A DNA stretch of 64,000 nt from Skermanella aerolata KACC 11604 (GCF_000936425.1 NZ_AVFK01000029.1:43026-107025); one strand, 5' to 3'; positions 8,058-16,509 are shown, counted from the stretch's first letter. Made by a program: numbers and translations. The notes: generated by a model from the letters alone, not told the origin.

Positions 8058-8687
8058 ATCTGGCCTCCATAAAGGCGATAGACCCAAGCTGTATGGATGG
8101 TTCAATATCTTGGGTGCTGTAATTGGTTTCAACGCATATACGGCGTGTTTGTCGCAGACGAAGGCCGGCTTTTTTGAGTCTCGAAGGGAGCATGCGAGCT
8201 CCCGTTTCCTGTCCCGCCACGCTGGCGGCACGAACTACCACGTCCCCGGGCGGATGGCAAAAGGCGGTATTAGGCGAAAGTGCGCCGATCTGCCCGGCTG
8301 CATCGCCGACGGTCCTCGCCCCTTAAGTCGAAACCATCGGTGATGTTGAGAACGACGCCAAGTTACCATTGTCTATGAACAGAGTTTATCACTTATGGCG
8401 TATGAATAAAAGCGGATGCGATCGAAAGGTTCATGGTGGCGAAATTCGCAGACGACCCATTTCCCGAAGAAATGTCAAAATTTTCGCTAAATCCCACTTG
8501 CCTTGTGGATCGGACACATCGAAATTAAGGGTAGGTGTGATCTATCGTACTTTCATTCGGTCGATGTTGCTTATCCTTTCGCGGAGACTCGACTGGTTGA
8601 TATCAAGAGGCAGGAAATGGCTGGAATCGTACCGTTACCGTTTGCCGGCGTTCAGATCATGGCTTTGCTATCGGGGCTGCCGGTACG
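8058..8687. other. Long intergenic region between receiver and FIST genes
   Basis: This region of 630 bases is noticeably richer in A+T than the surroundings around 8340-8600. I find no convincing conserved protein. It must hold the divergent promoters, but I see no pair of -35/-10 boxes I would defend. Only the short frame at 8617-8691 is worth noting. Confidence 0.5.
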
Positions 8688-8691
8688 ATGA
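8617..8691 (+). CDS. Possible 24-residue leader peptide overlapping the FIST start
   Basis: ATG 8617 is preceded by AGGCAGGA and opens a 24-codon hydrophobic frame (MAGIVPLPFAGVQIMALLSG...). Its TGA overlaps the FIST start codon as ATGA (8688-8691). The arrangement would suit translational coupling. The frame is short and the ribosome binding site is close to the ATG, so this may be chance. Confidence 0.25.
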   Translation: MAGIVPLPFAGVQIMALLSGLPVR

Positions 8692-9839
8692 GGTCGCGGT
8701 CGTTCACTGCGGCGGCGTCGGATCTCGAGTCGCTGCGCCTCCAGTGGGCCGGCTTCCGCGCCGACCTCGTATTCTGCTTCTGCCCTCCCGATCTCGACCT
8801 TGGACGCCATGTGGCCCGGCGGGTGTCGGCGGCTTTTCCCAACGCCACGGTGATCGGCTGCTCGACCGCCGGAGAGATCGGGGTGGGCGGTGCCGGTGAC
8901 GGTCTGGTCTCGCTGCTGGGGCTCGATTTCGACAGCACTGTCGTTCGGACGCAGCGCGTCGCACTGGACAGCCAAGCCCGTTCCGGCCCGGCCGGCCATC
9001 TGCTGGGCGACCTTCTTCTGTCGTCCGGTCCTCCCGCTGCCGTCGTTCCCTTCATCCCCGGCCTCGGAGTCGACGGTCACGCCTTCGTCCACGGCCTGCG
9101 TGCCGCCCTCCCGCCGTCCACCCCGACCATCGGCGGCATGGCGGCGGACGGCAACCGGTTCGGCCAGACCTTCACCATCCTGGGCAATCAGGTCTATACC
9201 GACCAGGCCGTGGCGGTTGGTCTTTATGGTCCCGATCTCAGGGTTGGAACCGGCTCCGCCAGCGGCTGGACCTCGTTCGGCCCGACCCGCACGGTGACCG
9301 AGGCGTCCGGCCCCGTGCTGAGCATGCTGGACCGCAAGCCGGCCCTGCGGCTCTACTGCGACTATCTGGGCGAAAAGGCGAGCGAACTGCCGTCGAGCGG
9401 CCTGCTCTATCCGCTGGCCCTGGTCGGACAGAGCGACTCGGCGCGTACCGGCCTGATACGGTCGGTCATGGCGGTGGACTGGGATGCCGGCACCCTGACG
9501 CTCGCCGGGGCGCTGGAGCCCGGCAGTCTCGTCCGGCTGATGCACGCCGACAACCAGCGGCTGATCGACGGCGCCAGGCTTGCCGCTGAGCAGGTAAGGG
9601 AAACTTCCGGAGCCGGCGCCGCGGTGCTGCTGATCAGCTGCGTCGGCCGCAGGAACGTACTGGGCGACGACATCGACGACGAGATTGAGGCCGTCCGCGC
9701 CGTGTTCCCGGCAGGCACTCCGATCGCCGGTTTCTATTCATATGGGGAGATAGGTCCCCATGGCGACGACAGCCTAAGCGAGTTGCACAACCAGTCCATG
9801 ACGATCGCCTCCTTCTGCGAAATTCCCCTGGAAAATTGA
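8688..9839 (+). CDS. FIST N/C-domain sensory protein
   Basis: FIST domains are proposed small-ligand sensors found with kinases, diguanylate cyclases or chemotaxis proteins. The 383-residue protein has the N-terminal FIST half (about 20-200). Landmarks there are ADLVFCFCPPDLDLGRHVARRV, VIGCSTAGEIGVGGAGDGLVSL and TIGGMAADGNRF, each a family hallmark. The FIST_C half (about 215-375) includes LYCDYLGEKASELPSSGLLYPLAL, SCVGRRNVLGDDIDDEIE and the terminal GFYSYGEIGPHG. It lacks any membrane segment or signal peptide, so it is cytoplasmic. Ten bases downstream starts a PAS-type protein, probably in the same operon. A second FIST protein lies at 34933-36084. Confidence 0.88.
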   Translation: MRSRSFTAAASDLESLRLQWAGFRADLVFCFCPPDLDLGRHVARRVSAAFPNATVIGCSTAGEIGVGGAGDGLVSLLGLDFDSTVVRTQRVALDSQARSGPAGHLLGDLLLSSGPPAAVVPFIPGLGVDGHAFVHGLRAALPPSTPTIGGMAADGNRFGQTFTILGNQVYTDQAVAVGLYGPDLRVGTGSASGWTSFGPTRTVTEASGPVLSMLDRKPALRLYCDYLGEKASELPSSGLLYPLALVGQSDSARTGLIRSVMAVDWDAGTLTLAGALEPGSLVRLMHADNQRLIDGARLAAEQVRETSGAGAAVLLISCVGRRNVLGDDIDDEIEAVRAVFPAGTPIAGFYSYGEIGPHGDDSLSELHNQSMTIASFCEIPLEN

Positions 9840-9848
9840 CGGACCGGC

Positions 9849-10451
9849 ATGACGCGCTCCCGCAAGATAAGACGGCAACTCCGGAGGGCTTTCGATACCG
9901 AGGATGTCGGGCTGCTGAAAAGGCTGGGGAGCAACCACGCCGCCGACGTGCTGCTGACCGGGTTCGACCATTTCCTGGATCAGGTCGAGGCGTCCTATGC
10001 GCAGAGCGACGAGAAGCTGAAGCTGGCGGCCCGCAATCTCCAGATCAGCTCCGACGAGCTGACCGAAGCCAACCGCGAGCTGGAAGCGCTCAATGCCGCC
10101 ATGCGCAGCATGCTCGGCGGGCTGGGGCAGGCGCTGATGCTGTTCGGCCGGGACGGCCTCTGCGGCGACACCTATTCCAGCGCCTGTCTCGACCTGTTCG
10201 GCCGGTCACCGGCAGGCCGGCCCATTTTCGATGTCCTGGGCTTGCGGGAGGATGCCCGGCTGCTGTTTCGGGCCGCGGTCGATCTTGCCTTCGGCGACGG
10301 CGGCACCGCGACTTTCGAAGAGGTCATGGCGACCGTTCCCCGCTGGGTGGCGCAGCCGGACGGGCGGGTCGTCGGAGTATCCTATCGCCCGATCCGCGAC
10401 CATGCCGGCCGGCTGATTTCCATCCTGGCGATTGCGACCGTCCGGCCATAG
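9849..10451 (+). CDS. PAS-like/coiled-coil protein lacking an output domain
   Basis: A 200-residue protein ten bases downstream of the FIST gene. Residues 1-45 are basic then helical. About 45-95 (EASYAQSDEKLKLAARNLQISSDELTEANRELEALNAAM) form a heptad-rich coiled coil of the kind that links kinase input modules. About 95-198 (LGGLGQALMLFGRDGLCGDTYS...VSYRPIRDHAGRLISILAIAT) resemble a PAS domain. In related sensors this arrangement continues into a phosphotransfer or kinase core. Here the frame ends right after the PAS strand and the next gene is convergent, so no kinase, Hpt or GGDEF follows. It may be a truncated kinase or a genuine adaptor partner of the FIST protein. Confidence 0.7.
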   Translation: MTRSRKIRRQLRRAFDTEDVGLLKRLGSNHAADVLLTGFDHFLDQVEASYAQSDEKLKLAARNLQISSDELTEANRELEALNAAMRSMLGGLGQALMLFGRDGLCGDTYSSACLDLFGRSPAGRPIFDVLGLREDARLLFRAAVDLAFGDGGTATFEEVMATVPRWVAQPDGRVVGVSYRPIRDHAGRLISILAIATVRP

Positions 10452-10480
10452 CCGCCAGCGCCGGCGCGCCGTCGGCGGTG

Positions 10481-11068
10481 TCAGATGCGATAGCCCGCGT
10501 TCATCGGCGACAGCGGGACGCCGGCCCTGATCCCTTCCAGCATGAAGTAGCGCGTCATTTGAAGGATATCGGTCCGCCAGTAGAGCTTGTGCAGGTCGTT
10601 GACCAGGAAGTCGGGCTCGAGGTTGGCGTAGCAGTAGGTCTCGACCCAATGCTGATCGGGTTCGCGCGGGGCCGCCGTGTCGCGCCAGCCGATCATCCAT
10701 CCCGCATGCTGCGCGCCCGTGGCCCAGCGCTCGAAATGAGGAGCTATCGTGCTCGATCCGATCGGCAGCGTCACCGGCACCGAATAGACCACGACGAAGC
10801 GGCGGACGTTCAGCTGCACCGTCATCAGCAGGTCCTCGCCGAAGGCGCTGACCAGATATGCGGCGTCGGGCGTGCCGGTGACGTGCCGGACATCGACCCG
10901 GCTGCGGGTAATATGGGCCAGCGTCTGGCGATTGGGCTCCTCGCTGAAGCGCGGCATGTCGTATTCCACCGCCGACAATGTCGAGGGCATCTGGACCGTC
11001 AGGAACTCTTCGGTTTCCCGCTGGGCGGTGTCGAGGGAGATGTCGGGGGTGTCGAAGGTCTGGCTCAA
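10481..11068 (-). CDS. Conserved-looking hypothetical protein
   Basis: I do not recognise the family. TTG at 11066-11068 with GGAGCGAG eight bases upstream is the best start (195 residues, MSQTFDTPDISLD...); a longer frame to 11113 has no ribosome binding site. The sequence is acidic, well mixed and rich in aromatic residues toward the C-terminus (HWVETYCYANLEPDFLVNDLHKLYWRTD in blocks), with no signal peptide or membrane helix. Good codon-position bias argues it is real. It is convergent with the PAS-like gene and divergent from thrC. No context clue to function. Confidence 0.7.
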   Translation of the reverse strand: MSQTFDTPDISLDTAQRETEEFLTVQMPSTLSAVEYDMPRFSEEPNRQTLAHITRSRVDVRHVTGTPDAAYLVSAFGEDLLMTVQLNVRRFVVVYSVPVTLPIGSSTIAPHFERWATGAQHAGWMIGWRDTAAPREPDQHWVETYCYANLEPDFLVNDLHKLYWRTDILQMTRYFMLEGIRAGVPLSPMNAGYRI

Positions 11069-11170
11069 GAGGCTCGCTCCGGATCGGGGACTGCGGGAAT
11101 AACCCCGCAACAACCGAATCCATGCGCCTTTTGTTTCGCTGGCCTGTTCTCTGGAGACATCCCCGGCCCT

Positions 11171-11223
11171 TGCGCCCGTACCGGCTCACTCGCTAGTGTA
11201 CCGGGCGCATCAGGAGGCTCCTG
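11171..11223. promoter_or_regulatory. Hairpins upstream of thrC
   Basis: TGCGCCC (11171-11177) pairs with GGGCGCA (11203-11209), with CACT-CGCT-AGTG as an inner stem. It is followed by the perfect palindrome CAGGAGGCTCCTG (11211-11223) ending 9 bases before the ATG. They could affect translation of threonine synthase. They match no riboswitch class I know. Confidence 0.35.
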
Positions 11224-11232
11224 GGCGCCAAG

Positions 11233-12681
11233 ATGTGGAGACCATTGAGCTTGCGCTACATCAGCACGAGGGGCGCCGCCCCGACACTCGCCTTCGACGA
11301 AGTTCTTCTGGCCGGTCTGGCCCGCGACGGCGGACTGTACGTGCCCGAGACTTGGCCGACATTCACCCATGACGAGATCAGGGCGATGCGCGGCCTGTCC
11401 TACGCCGATCTGGCGATCAAGGTCATGACGCCGTTCCTGGGCGGACGCGTGACGGAAGCCGAGTTCGCGCCGCTGGTCCGCGACGCCTATGCCGGCTTCG
11501 ACCATGCCGCCGTGACGCCCCTGGTCCAGCTCGACCAGAGCACCTGGGTGATGGAACTGTTCCATGGTCCGACGCTGGCGTTCAAGGATGTGGCGCTGCA
11601 ACTGCTCGGCCGCCTGTTCGACACCGTCCTGGCGAAGAGGAACGAGCGCGTCACCATCGTCGGCGCCACCTCCGGCGACACCGGGTCCGCCGCGATCGAG
11701 GCCTGCCGCGACCGCGAGGCGATCGACATCTTCATCCTGCATCCGAAGGGCCGCACGTCGGAGGTCCAGCGCCGGCAGATGACGACGGTGCTGTCCAGCA
11801 ATGTCCACAACATCGCGCTGGAAGGCTCGTTCGACGACTGCCAGGACCTCGTCAAGGCGATGTTCAACGACACGGCCTTCCGGGACGAGCAGAACCTGTC
11901 GGCGGTCAACTCGATCAACTGGGCGCGGATCATGGCCCAGATCGTCTATTACTTCGCGGCGGCGGTCCAGCTCGGCTCCCCTAACCGGCCGGTGTCCTTC
12001 GCCGTGCCGACCGGCAACTTCGGCAACGTCTACGCCGCCTACGGCGCCCGCGCGATGGGCCTGCCGATCGAGCGGCTGGTCGTGGGCACCAACTCCAACG
12101 ACATCCTGGCGCGCTTCTTCGCGACCGGCACGATGACGACGGCCGGCGTCACGCCGACCATCAGCCCGAGCATGGACATCCAGATCTCCAGCAACTTCGA
12201 GCGGCTGCTGTTCGACCTGTACGACCGCGACGGCAAGGCGCTGACCGAGTGCATGGGCCGGTTCCGCGCCGGCGGCTCCTTCGCCGTGACGCCGGAACAG
12301 CTCGGCCGCGCTCGCCTGCTGTTCAACGGCCACAAGGTGGACGAGGACCTGACCAGCGCCACGATGGCAAGCACCCGCCTGAGCGCGGGCGGGCTGATGA
12401 TCGATCCACATACCGCCGTGGGCCTTGCCGCCGCTCGCGCCGAGCAGCCGCATCTCGATCCGTCGGTGCCGCTGGTGGCGCTGGCCTGCGCCCACCCCGC
12501 CAAGTTCCCCGATGCGGTCGAACGGGCGACCGGCGTGCGTCCGCCGCTGCCGCCCCGTCTGGCCGATCTCTACGAGCGCGAGGAGCGCGTCATCGTGCTG
12601 CCCAACGACCTCAAGGCTGTTCAGGACTTCGTCCGGTCCCGTGCCCGCCGCACCGCTTCCGCTGCCCTGGGGGCCGCATGA
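11233..12681 (+). CDS. thrC: Threonine synthase
   Basis: PLP enzyme converting O-phosphohomoserine to threonine. The N-terminus RYISTRGAAPTLAFDEVLLAGLARDGGLYVPE in two blocks is typical. The PLP lysine is in PTLAFKDVALQL (near residue 118), GATSGDTGSAAIEACR binds phosphate, and VPTGNFGNVYAAYGARAMGLP is the third hallmark. At 482 residues it is of the long fungal/gammaproteobacterial class. ATG 11233 and TTG 11248 (better ribosome binding site, TGGAGA) are both possible. Its TGA overlaps the ATG of the downstream M16 peptidase as ATGA, so the two are translationally coupled. The same pair is neighbours in many alphaproteobacteria. Confidence 0.95.
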   Translation: MWRPLSLRYISTRGAAPTLAFDEVLLAGLARDGGLYVPETWPTFTHDEIRAMRGLSYADLAIKVMTPFLGGRVTEAEFAPLVRDAYAGFDHAAVTPLVQLDQSTWVMELFHGPTLAFKDVALQLLGRLFDTVLAKRNERVTIVGATSGDTGSAAIEACRDREAIDIFILHPKGRTSEVQRRQMTTVLSSNVHNIALEGSFDDCQDLVKAMFNDTAFRDEQNLSAVNSINWARIMAQIVYYFAAAVQLGSPNRPVSFAVPTGNFGNVYAAYGARAMGLPIERLVVGTNSNDILARFFATGTMTTAGVTPTISPSMDIQISSNFERLLFDLYDRDGKALTECMGRFRAGGSFAVTPEQLGRARLLFNGHKVDEDLTSATMASTRLSAGGLMIDPHTAVGLAAARAEQPHLDPSVPLVALACAHPAKFPDAVERATGVRPPLPPRLADLYEREERVIVLPNDLKAVQDFVRSRARRTASAALGAA

Positions 12682-13940
12682 GCACCATCAGGGTAACGAC
12701 TCTCCCCAACGGCCTGCGGGTCGCCACCGATACCATGCCCCATGTCGAGACGGCGTCTCTTGGCGTCTGGGTCGGCGTCGGCACCCGCAACGAGCGGGCC
12801 GAGGTCAACGGCGTCGCGCATCTGGTCGAGCACATGGTGTTCAAGGGCACGCCGACGCGCACCGCCTTCGACATCTCCGAGCAGATCGAGGCGGTCGGCG
12901 GCCATATGAACGCCTATACGACCCGCGAGCACACCGCCTATTACGCCAAGGTCCTGAAGGAGGATGCGCCGTTGGCGCTGGACGTGATAGGCGACATGCT
13001 CCAGCACAGCCTGCTGGACGAGGACGAACTGTCACGCGAGCGCGCCGTCGTGCTTCAGGAGCTGGGGCAGGCGGAGGACACGCCGGACGACATCATCTTC
13101 GACCACTTCCAGTCCTGCGCCTATCCGGGGCAGGCGCTGGGACGGCCGGTGCTGGGACATCCCGACATCATCGGCAGCCTGCCGCGCGACGCGCTGGTCG
13201 AATATATCGGCGCCAACTATTCCGGCCGGACCATGGTGCTGGCGGCCTCGGGCCGGATCGACCACGACACGGTCGTCGAGATGGCGGAGCGGACCTTCCG
13301 CGACCTGCCGGCCCCGACCGATCCCGCTCCGCTCGACCCGGCGCGCTATACCGGCGGCGACTTCCGCGAGGACCGCGATCTGGAGCAGCTCCATATCGTG
13401 CTGGGTTTCGAGGGCGTCGGCGTCCACGACCCGGATTATTACTCCCACTCCGTCCTCTCGACCCTGCTGGGTGGCGGCATGTCGTCCCGCCTGTTCCAGG
13501 AAGTACGCGAGAAGCGCGGGCTGGCCTACAGCGTCCACACCTTCTCCGGCGCGTACGAGGACAACGGGCTGTTCGGCATCTATGCCGGCACCGGCCCGGA
13601 AAAGATCGGCGAACTGGTGCCGGTGATGTGCGACGAGCTGTGCAAGGTCGCTGAAGACGTCACCGACGAGGAAGTCCGCCGCGCCCGTGCCCAGCTCAAG
13701 GCCGGCATGCTGATGTCGCTGGAAAGCACGATGTCGCGCTGCGAGCAGCTCGGCCAGCAGATGGTGATCTTCGACCGTCCCCTGACGATCGAGGAGATGG
13801 TGGAGAAGATCGAAGCCGTCGATGCCGCCGCGGTGAAGCGGGCGGCCCTGCGGCTCCGGTTGAAGCCGCCGACGGTGACGGCCCTGGGGCCTTTGGACGG
13901 GCTTGAGGATTATGACCGAATCGTCGCGCGCCTGTCCTGA
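12678..13940 (+). CDS. M16 zinc peptidase (processing-peptidase-like)
   Basis: A 420-residue soluble protein of the M16B family, related to the mitochondrial processing peptidase beta subunit. The inverted zinc motif HxxEH reads HLVEHMVFKGT (near residues 49-53), and the distal zinc ligand Glu sits in VVLQELGQAED. The second half holds the R/Y-type substrate loop GGGMSSRLFQEVREKRGLAYS. Start ATG 12678 overlaps the thrC stop by four bases. A longer upstream frame lies inside thrC and is not credible. No signal peptide, so probably cytoplasmic. Substrate unknown. Confidence 0.92.
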   Translation: MSTIRVTTLPNGLRVATDTMPHVETASLGVWVGVGTRNERAEVNGVAHLVEHMVFKGTPTRTAFDISEQIEAVGGHMNAYTTREHTAYYAKVLKEDAPLALDVIGDMLQHSLLDEDELSRERAVVLQELGQAEDTPDDIIFDHFQSCAYPGQALGRPVLGHPDIIGSLPRDALVEYIGANYSGRTMVLAASGRIDHDTVVEMAERTFRDLPAPTDPAPLDPARYTGGDFREDRDLEQLHIVLGFEGVGVHDPDYYSHSVLSTLLGGGMSSRLFQEVREKRGLAYSVHTFSGAYEDNGLFGIYAGTGPEKIGELVPVMCDELCKVAEDVTDEEVRRARAQLKAGMLMSLESTMSRCEQLGQQMVIFDRPLTIEEMVEKIEAVDAAAVKRAALRLRLKPPTVTALGPLDGLEDYDRIVARLS

Positions 13941-13955
13941 CCGCAATAGACATCG

Positions 13956-14579
13956 ATGGACCAATCAGCCGGGGGATGGCGACAGGCCGTGATCGGATTG
14001 CTTCGGAACGGCCTGATCAGTCCTCCCGCCGTGCGTCTTGACGGCGAGCGGGTGTCGATCCGCCCACCCCTGTCGCGCGACTGGCACGAATGGTCCGACC
14101 TGCGGGAACGGAGCCGCACGTTCCTGGCCCCGTGGGAACCGACATGGCCGGCCGACGCGCTGGCCCGCACCGCCTATCTCAGACGCCTGCGCCGCCAGAT
14201 CATCGAGTGGCGCGACGACGAGGCGTACAGCTTCCTGGCGGTCGACCGCAGGACCGACCGCGTGGTCGGAGGAATCGGCCTCAGCAATATCCGGCGCGGC
14301 GTCGCCCAGACCGCGACGCTGGGCTACTGGGTCGGCGAGGTCTATGCCCGGCGCGGCTACATGAGCGAGGCGACCAAGCTGACCGTCGACTTCGCCTTCG
14401 GCCAGTTGGGCCTCCACCGGATCGAGGCCGCCTGCCTGCCGACCAACGCCCCCAGCCGGGGCTTGCTGGAAAAGACCGGCTTCCAGTACGAGGGCTACGC
14501 CCGAGGCTATCTCCGGATCGACGGCGCCTGGCGCGACCACGTGCTGTACGCGATCCTGCGGGACGAATGGCGCGGGTAA
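13956..14579 (+). CDS. GNAT acetyltransferase, RimJ/RimL type
   Basis: Uses acetyl-CoA to acetylate an amino group, in RimJ/RimL the N-terminus of a ribosomal protein. Visible blocks are RLDGERVSIRPPLSRDWHEWSDLR (beta-1/alpha-1), DRVVGGIGLSNIRRGVAQTATLGYWVGEVYARRGYMSEA with the acetyl-CoA-binding R/G loop, and the C-terminal HRIEAACLPTNAPSRGLLEKTGFQYEGYARGYLRIDGAW. At 207 residues and with this ending it matches RimJ-like proteins well. It follows the M16 gene by 15 bases on the same strand and may be cotranscribed with thrC and the peptidase. Confidence 0.88.
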   Translation: MDQSAGGWRQAVIGLLRNGLISPPAVRLDGERVSIRPPLSRDWHEWSDLRERSRTFLAPWEPTWPADALARTAYLRRLRRQIIEWRDDEAYSFLAVDRRTDRVVGGIGLSNIRRGVAQTATLGYWVGEVYARRGYMSEATKLTVDFAFGQLGLHRIEAACLPTNAPSRGLLEKTGFQYEGYARGYLRIDGAWRDHVLYAILRDEWRG

Positions 14580-14601
14580 AATCCTGATCGGGTGAAATCC
14601 T

Positions 14602-15657
14602 TCATGGATTGCCGGCCGGCTTGGACGCCGGGCAGATCATCAGCAGCTTGTCGCCGGGCTGGATGCGGTAGCGCTCCCTTTCGATGAAAGGGATTTCGCG
14701 GTCGCCGCTGTGGATGTGGACGACCACGCCGCCCTCGATCTCGGCCATGGTCTTGCCGACGTCGTCAGGGCGGGCGGTGCGCTCGTCCATCACCATATGG
14801 CCGCCGGCCGACATCAGGTCGCACAGGAAGGGCGTCGCGTGCTGGGTTTCCACCGCGTCCGCCAGCAGGTAGCCACCGACCCTGGTGGGCGTCACGACGA
14901 GGTCGGCGCCGCTGAGGCGGGCGAGCTTGATGTTCTCCTCGTCCCGGATGCTGGCGATGACCTTCGAGCGCTTCGACAGGTGGCGGACGGTCAGGATGAC
15001 GAGGATGTTGGTGTCGTCCCGGCGGGTGTTGACGATCACGGCCTTTGCCCGGCCGACGCAGGCCTTGGCGAGCAATTCCTCGCTGGTGGCGTCGCCGAGC
15101 AGCCCTATGAAGCCGGCATCGGCCGCGGCGCTGACGCGGTCCTCCGCCAGATCGATGGCGACGATCTTATCTTCGGGATGGCCTTTCGCGACCATCTCCC
15201 TGGCCGCGATCATGCCGCTGTGGCCGAACCCGCACACCACGATGTGCCCTTCCAGACTTTGATGAAGCCGGGCCATGCGGAAATCCTCCACGATCTTCTG
15301 GATGACGAACTCGTATGCCGTGCCGAGAAAGATCAACCAGATGAAGATCCGGATCGGCGTGACGGCGAAGGCGTCGATCAGCCGCGCCGTGTCGGTGACG
15401 GGCACGATGTCGCCGTAACCCACCGTGGTCACGGTGATCATGCCGAAATACAGGATGTCGGAAAACGAGATATGGCCGTCGATCTGATCCTTCAGGCCAT
15501 CACGGTCGAACCAGAAAATGACGATCACGACGGCGAGCAGGGCGAAAATCAGGCAAGCCCGCAGCAGCAGCGTCTTCTCCGGCGACAGGCCGGAATTGAC
15601 GTGGAGGATGAGGGCGTTCTTCTGCTTGCGCCGTCGCCTTTCAGGGAATTTCCGCAT
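14602..15657 (-). CDS. Two-TM potassium channel with RCK (TrkA-N/TrkA-C) domains
   Basis: Inner-membrane K+ channel of the MthK/Kch class. The first 28 residues are very basic. TM1 is about 30-50 (LLLRACLIFALLAVVIVIFWF). The pore helix and selectivity filter read MITVTTVGYGDIVP (filter near 80-85), and TM2 is about 95-120 (IRIFIWLIFLGTAYEFVIQ). A Rossmann RCK_N domain follows with GHIVVCGFGHSGMIAAREM, the GxGxxG dinucleotide-binding motif, and an RCK_C domain ends the protein. The 351-residue length is normal. No regulator is adjacent. It is convergent with the GNAT gene. Confidence 0.93.
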   Translation of the reverse strand: MRKFPERRRRKQKNALILHVNSGLSPEKTLLLRACLIFALLAVVIVIFWFDRDGLKDQIDGHISFSDILYFGMITVTTVGYGDIVPVTDTARLIDAFAVTPIRIFIWLIFLGTAYEFVIQKIVEDFRMARLHQSLEGHIVVCGFGHSGMIAAREMVAKGHPEDKIVAIDLAEDRVSAAADAGFIGLLGDATSEELLAKACVGRAKAVIVNTRRDDTNILVILTVRHLSKRSKVIASIRDEENIKLARLSGADLVVTPTRVGGYLLADAVETQHATPFLCDLMSAGGHMVMDERTARPDDVGKTMAEIEGGVVVHIHSGDREIPFIERERYRIQPGDKLLMICPASKPAGNP

Positions 15658-15801
15658 GCCTGTGCCGATGCCCGTGGCCCCAAAGGAGCATGGAATTCCA
15701 AGGCACCGCCAACCTCCCCCTGGTTTACTTCAAATCCGACAACGCGGTCGCGGGGGAGGTCGTTCCAAACTTGCTTTCCGCCCAGTGCCGTCCGTCCGCC
15801 G

Positions 15802-15948
15802 TTACAGGCCGTGGACGAGTGCCCAGACGAGCAGGGCGACGCTCAGCGCCAGGGCGGTCTCGACGCCGGTTTCGACGCGGTCCATCGCACGGCGGCAGTC
15901 GGTCAGCGAGGGAAGGACGTTGGAAGCGAGTTGCTGTTGGGTGGTCAT
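15802..15948 (-). CDS. Small (48-residue) single-pass membrane protein
   Basis: ATG 15946-15948 opens a 48-codon frame ending at TAA 15802-15804. AAGGGG lies 9 bases before the start. The start overlaps the TGA of the upstream 144-residue gene as ATGA, a strong sign of a coupled operon pair. Residues 1-28 are polar (MTTQQQLASNVLPSLTDC...), and the last 18 (ETALALSVALLVWALVHG) form a hydrophobic helix. I do not recognise it. It is short enough to be missed by most gene finders. Confidence 0.6.
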   Translation of the reverse strand: MTTQQQLASNVLPSLTDCRRAMDRVETGVETALALSVALLVWALVHGL

Positions 15949-16379
15949 GGCGAACCCCTTTCTTCTTTTTCTTTCGCCAGCCGGGATTCCGAATATCCCG
16001 CTTTGCGGATTGCCTTCTTCAGGTCTTCCCAGGCCAGTTGGATCTCCGCCGCGTGCAATGCCGCCTGCGCGTCGTCCATTTTGCCTTGGGACGTCCCCTG
16101 AGCGTGATGACGGAAGTAGTCGGCGGCCTGACGCATGCGCTGCGCCAGCAAGCCGGTTTCGTCCCGGATGGTTTCGGTCCGTACTGCGGTTTCCCGCTCG
16201 GCAAGCCAGGATTCCATTTCCGCCAGCTCCTCTGCGGAGCAGGACTTGCGCAGTTTCTCGGGTATGGCCGGCGCGTCCTTGTCGATCTTCCCGACCACTT
16301 CCGAGCGTCCGCGCTTGAGAGCGGGATCGTAGGTGGTGCGGATGACCTGGATGACGCGACGCCTTTCGCGGAACTGCAC
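15945..16379 (-). CDS. Helical hypothetical protein, upstream partner of the small membrane protein
   Basis: 144 residues from GTG 16377-16379, with GGAG eight bases upstream. The N-terminus (RRRVIQVIRTTYDPALKRGRSEVVGKID) suggests a short beta meander; the rest is charged helix (EELAEMESWLAERETAVRTETIRDETGLLAQRMR in blocks) with coiled-coil tendency and no membrane segment. The opening YDPALKRGRSEVVGKI pattern resembles small proteins annotated only as hypothetical near plasmid or island genes, but I cannot name a family. It is coupled to the downstream membrane protein. Two direct repeats precede it. Confidence 0.65.
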   Translation of the reverse strand: MQFRERRRVIQVIRTTYDPALKRGRSEVVGKIDKDAPAIPEKLRKSCSAEELAEMESWLAERETAVRTETIRDETGLLAQRMRQAADYFRHHAQGTSQGKMDDAQAALHAAEIQLAWEDLKKAIRKAGYSESRLAKEKEERGSP

Positions 16380-16447
16380 CGGTGAACTCCCAGCTTCGAA
16401 CGGGTCCGCCTATGCGGTCCGAACATGGGCAGTATGGTGCGCCGCTA

Positions 16448-16482
16448 CGGGCCGTATAGCAAGCCCATTATCGGGCCGTATA
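16448..16482. promoter_or_regulatory. Direct repeat pair, candidate operator
   Basis: CGGGCCGTATA occurs at 16448-16458 and 16472-16482, start-to-start distance 24 bases. On the minus strand this reads TATACGGCCCG twice, about 70 and 95 bases upstream of the 144-residue gene. The spacing, a little over two helical turns, suits cooperative binding of a regulator. No regulator is identifiable nearby. Confidence 0.35.
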
Positions 16483-16509
16483 ACACTTAATTGTGAGGTT
16501 CGTATGCAG

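Noticed and set aside
8369..8899. Plus-strand frame running into the FIST gene
   Set aside because: Basic, low-quality composition, overlaps the FIST coding region in another frame, no ribosome binding site.
16380..16509. Riboswitch upstream of the 144-residue gene
   Set aside because: No conserved riboswitch core recognisable, only the two direct repeats.
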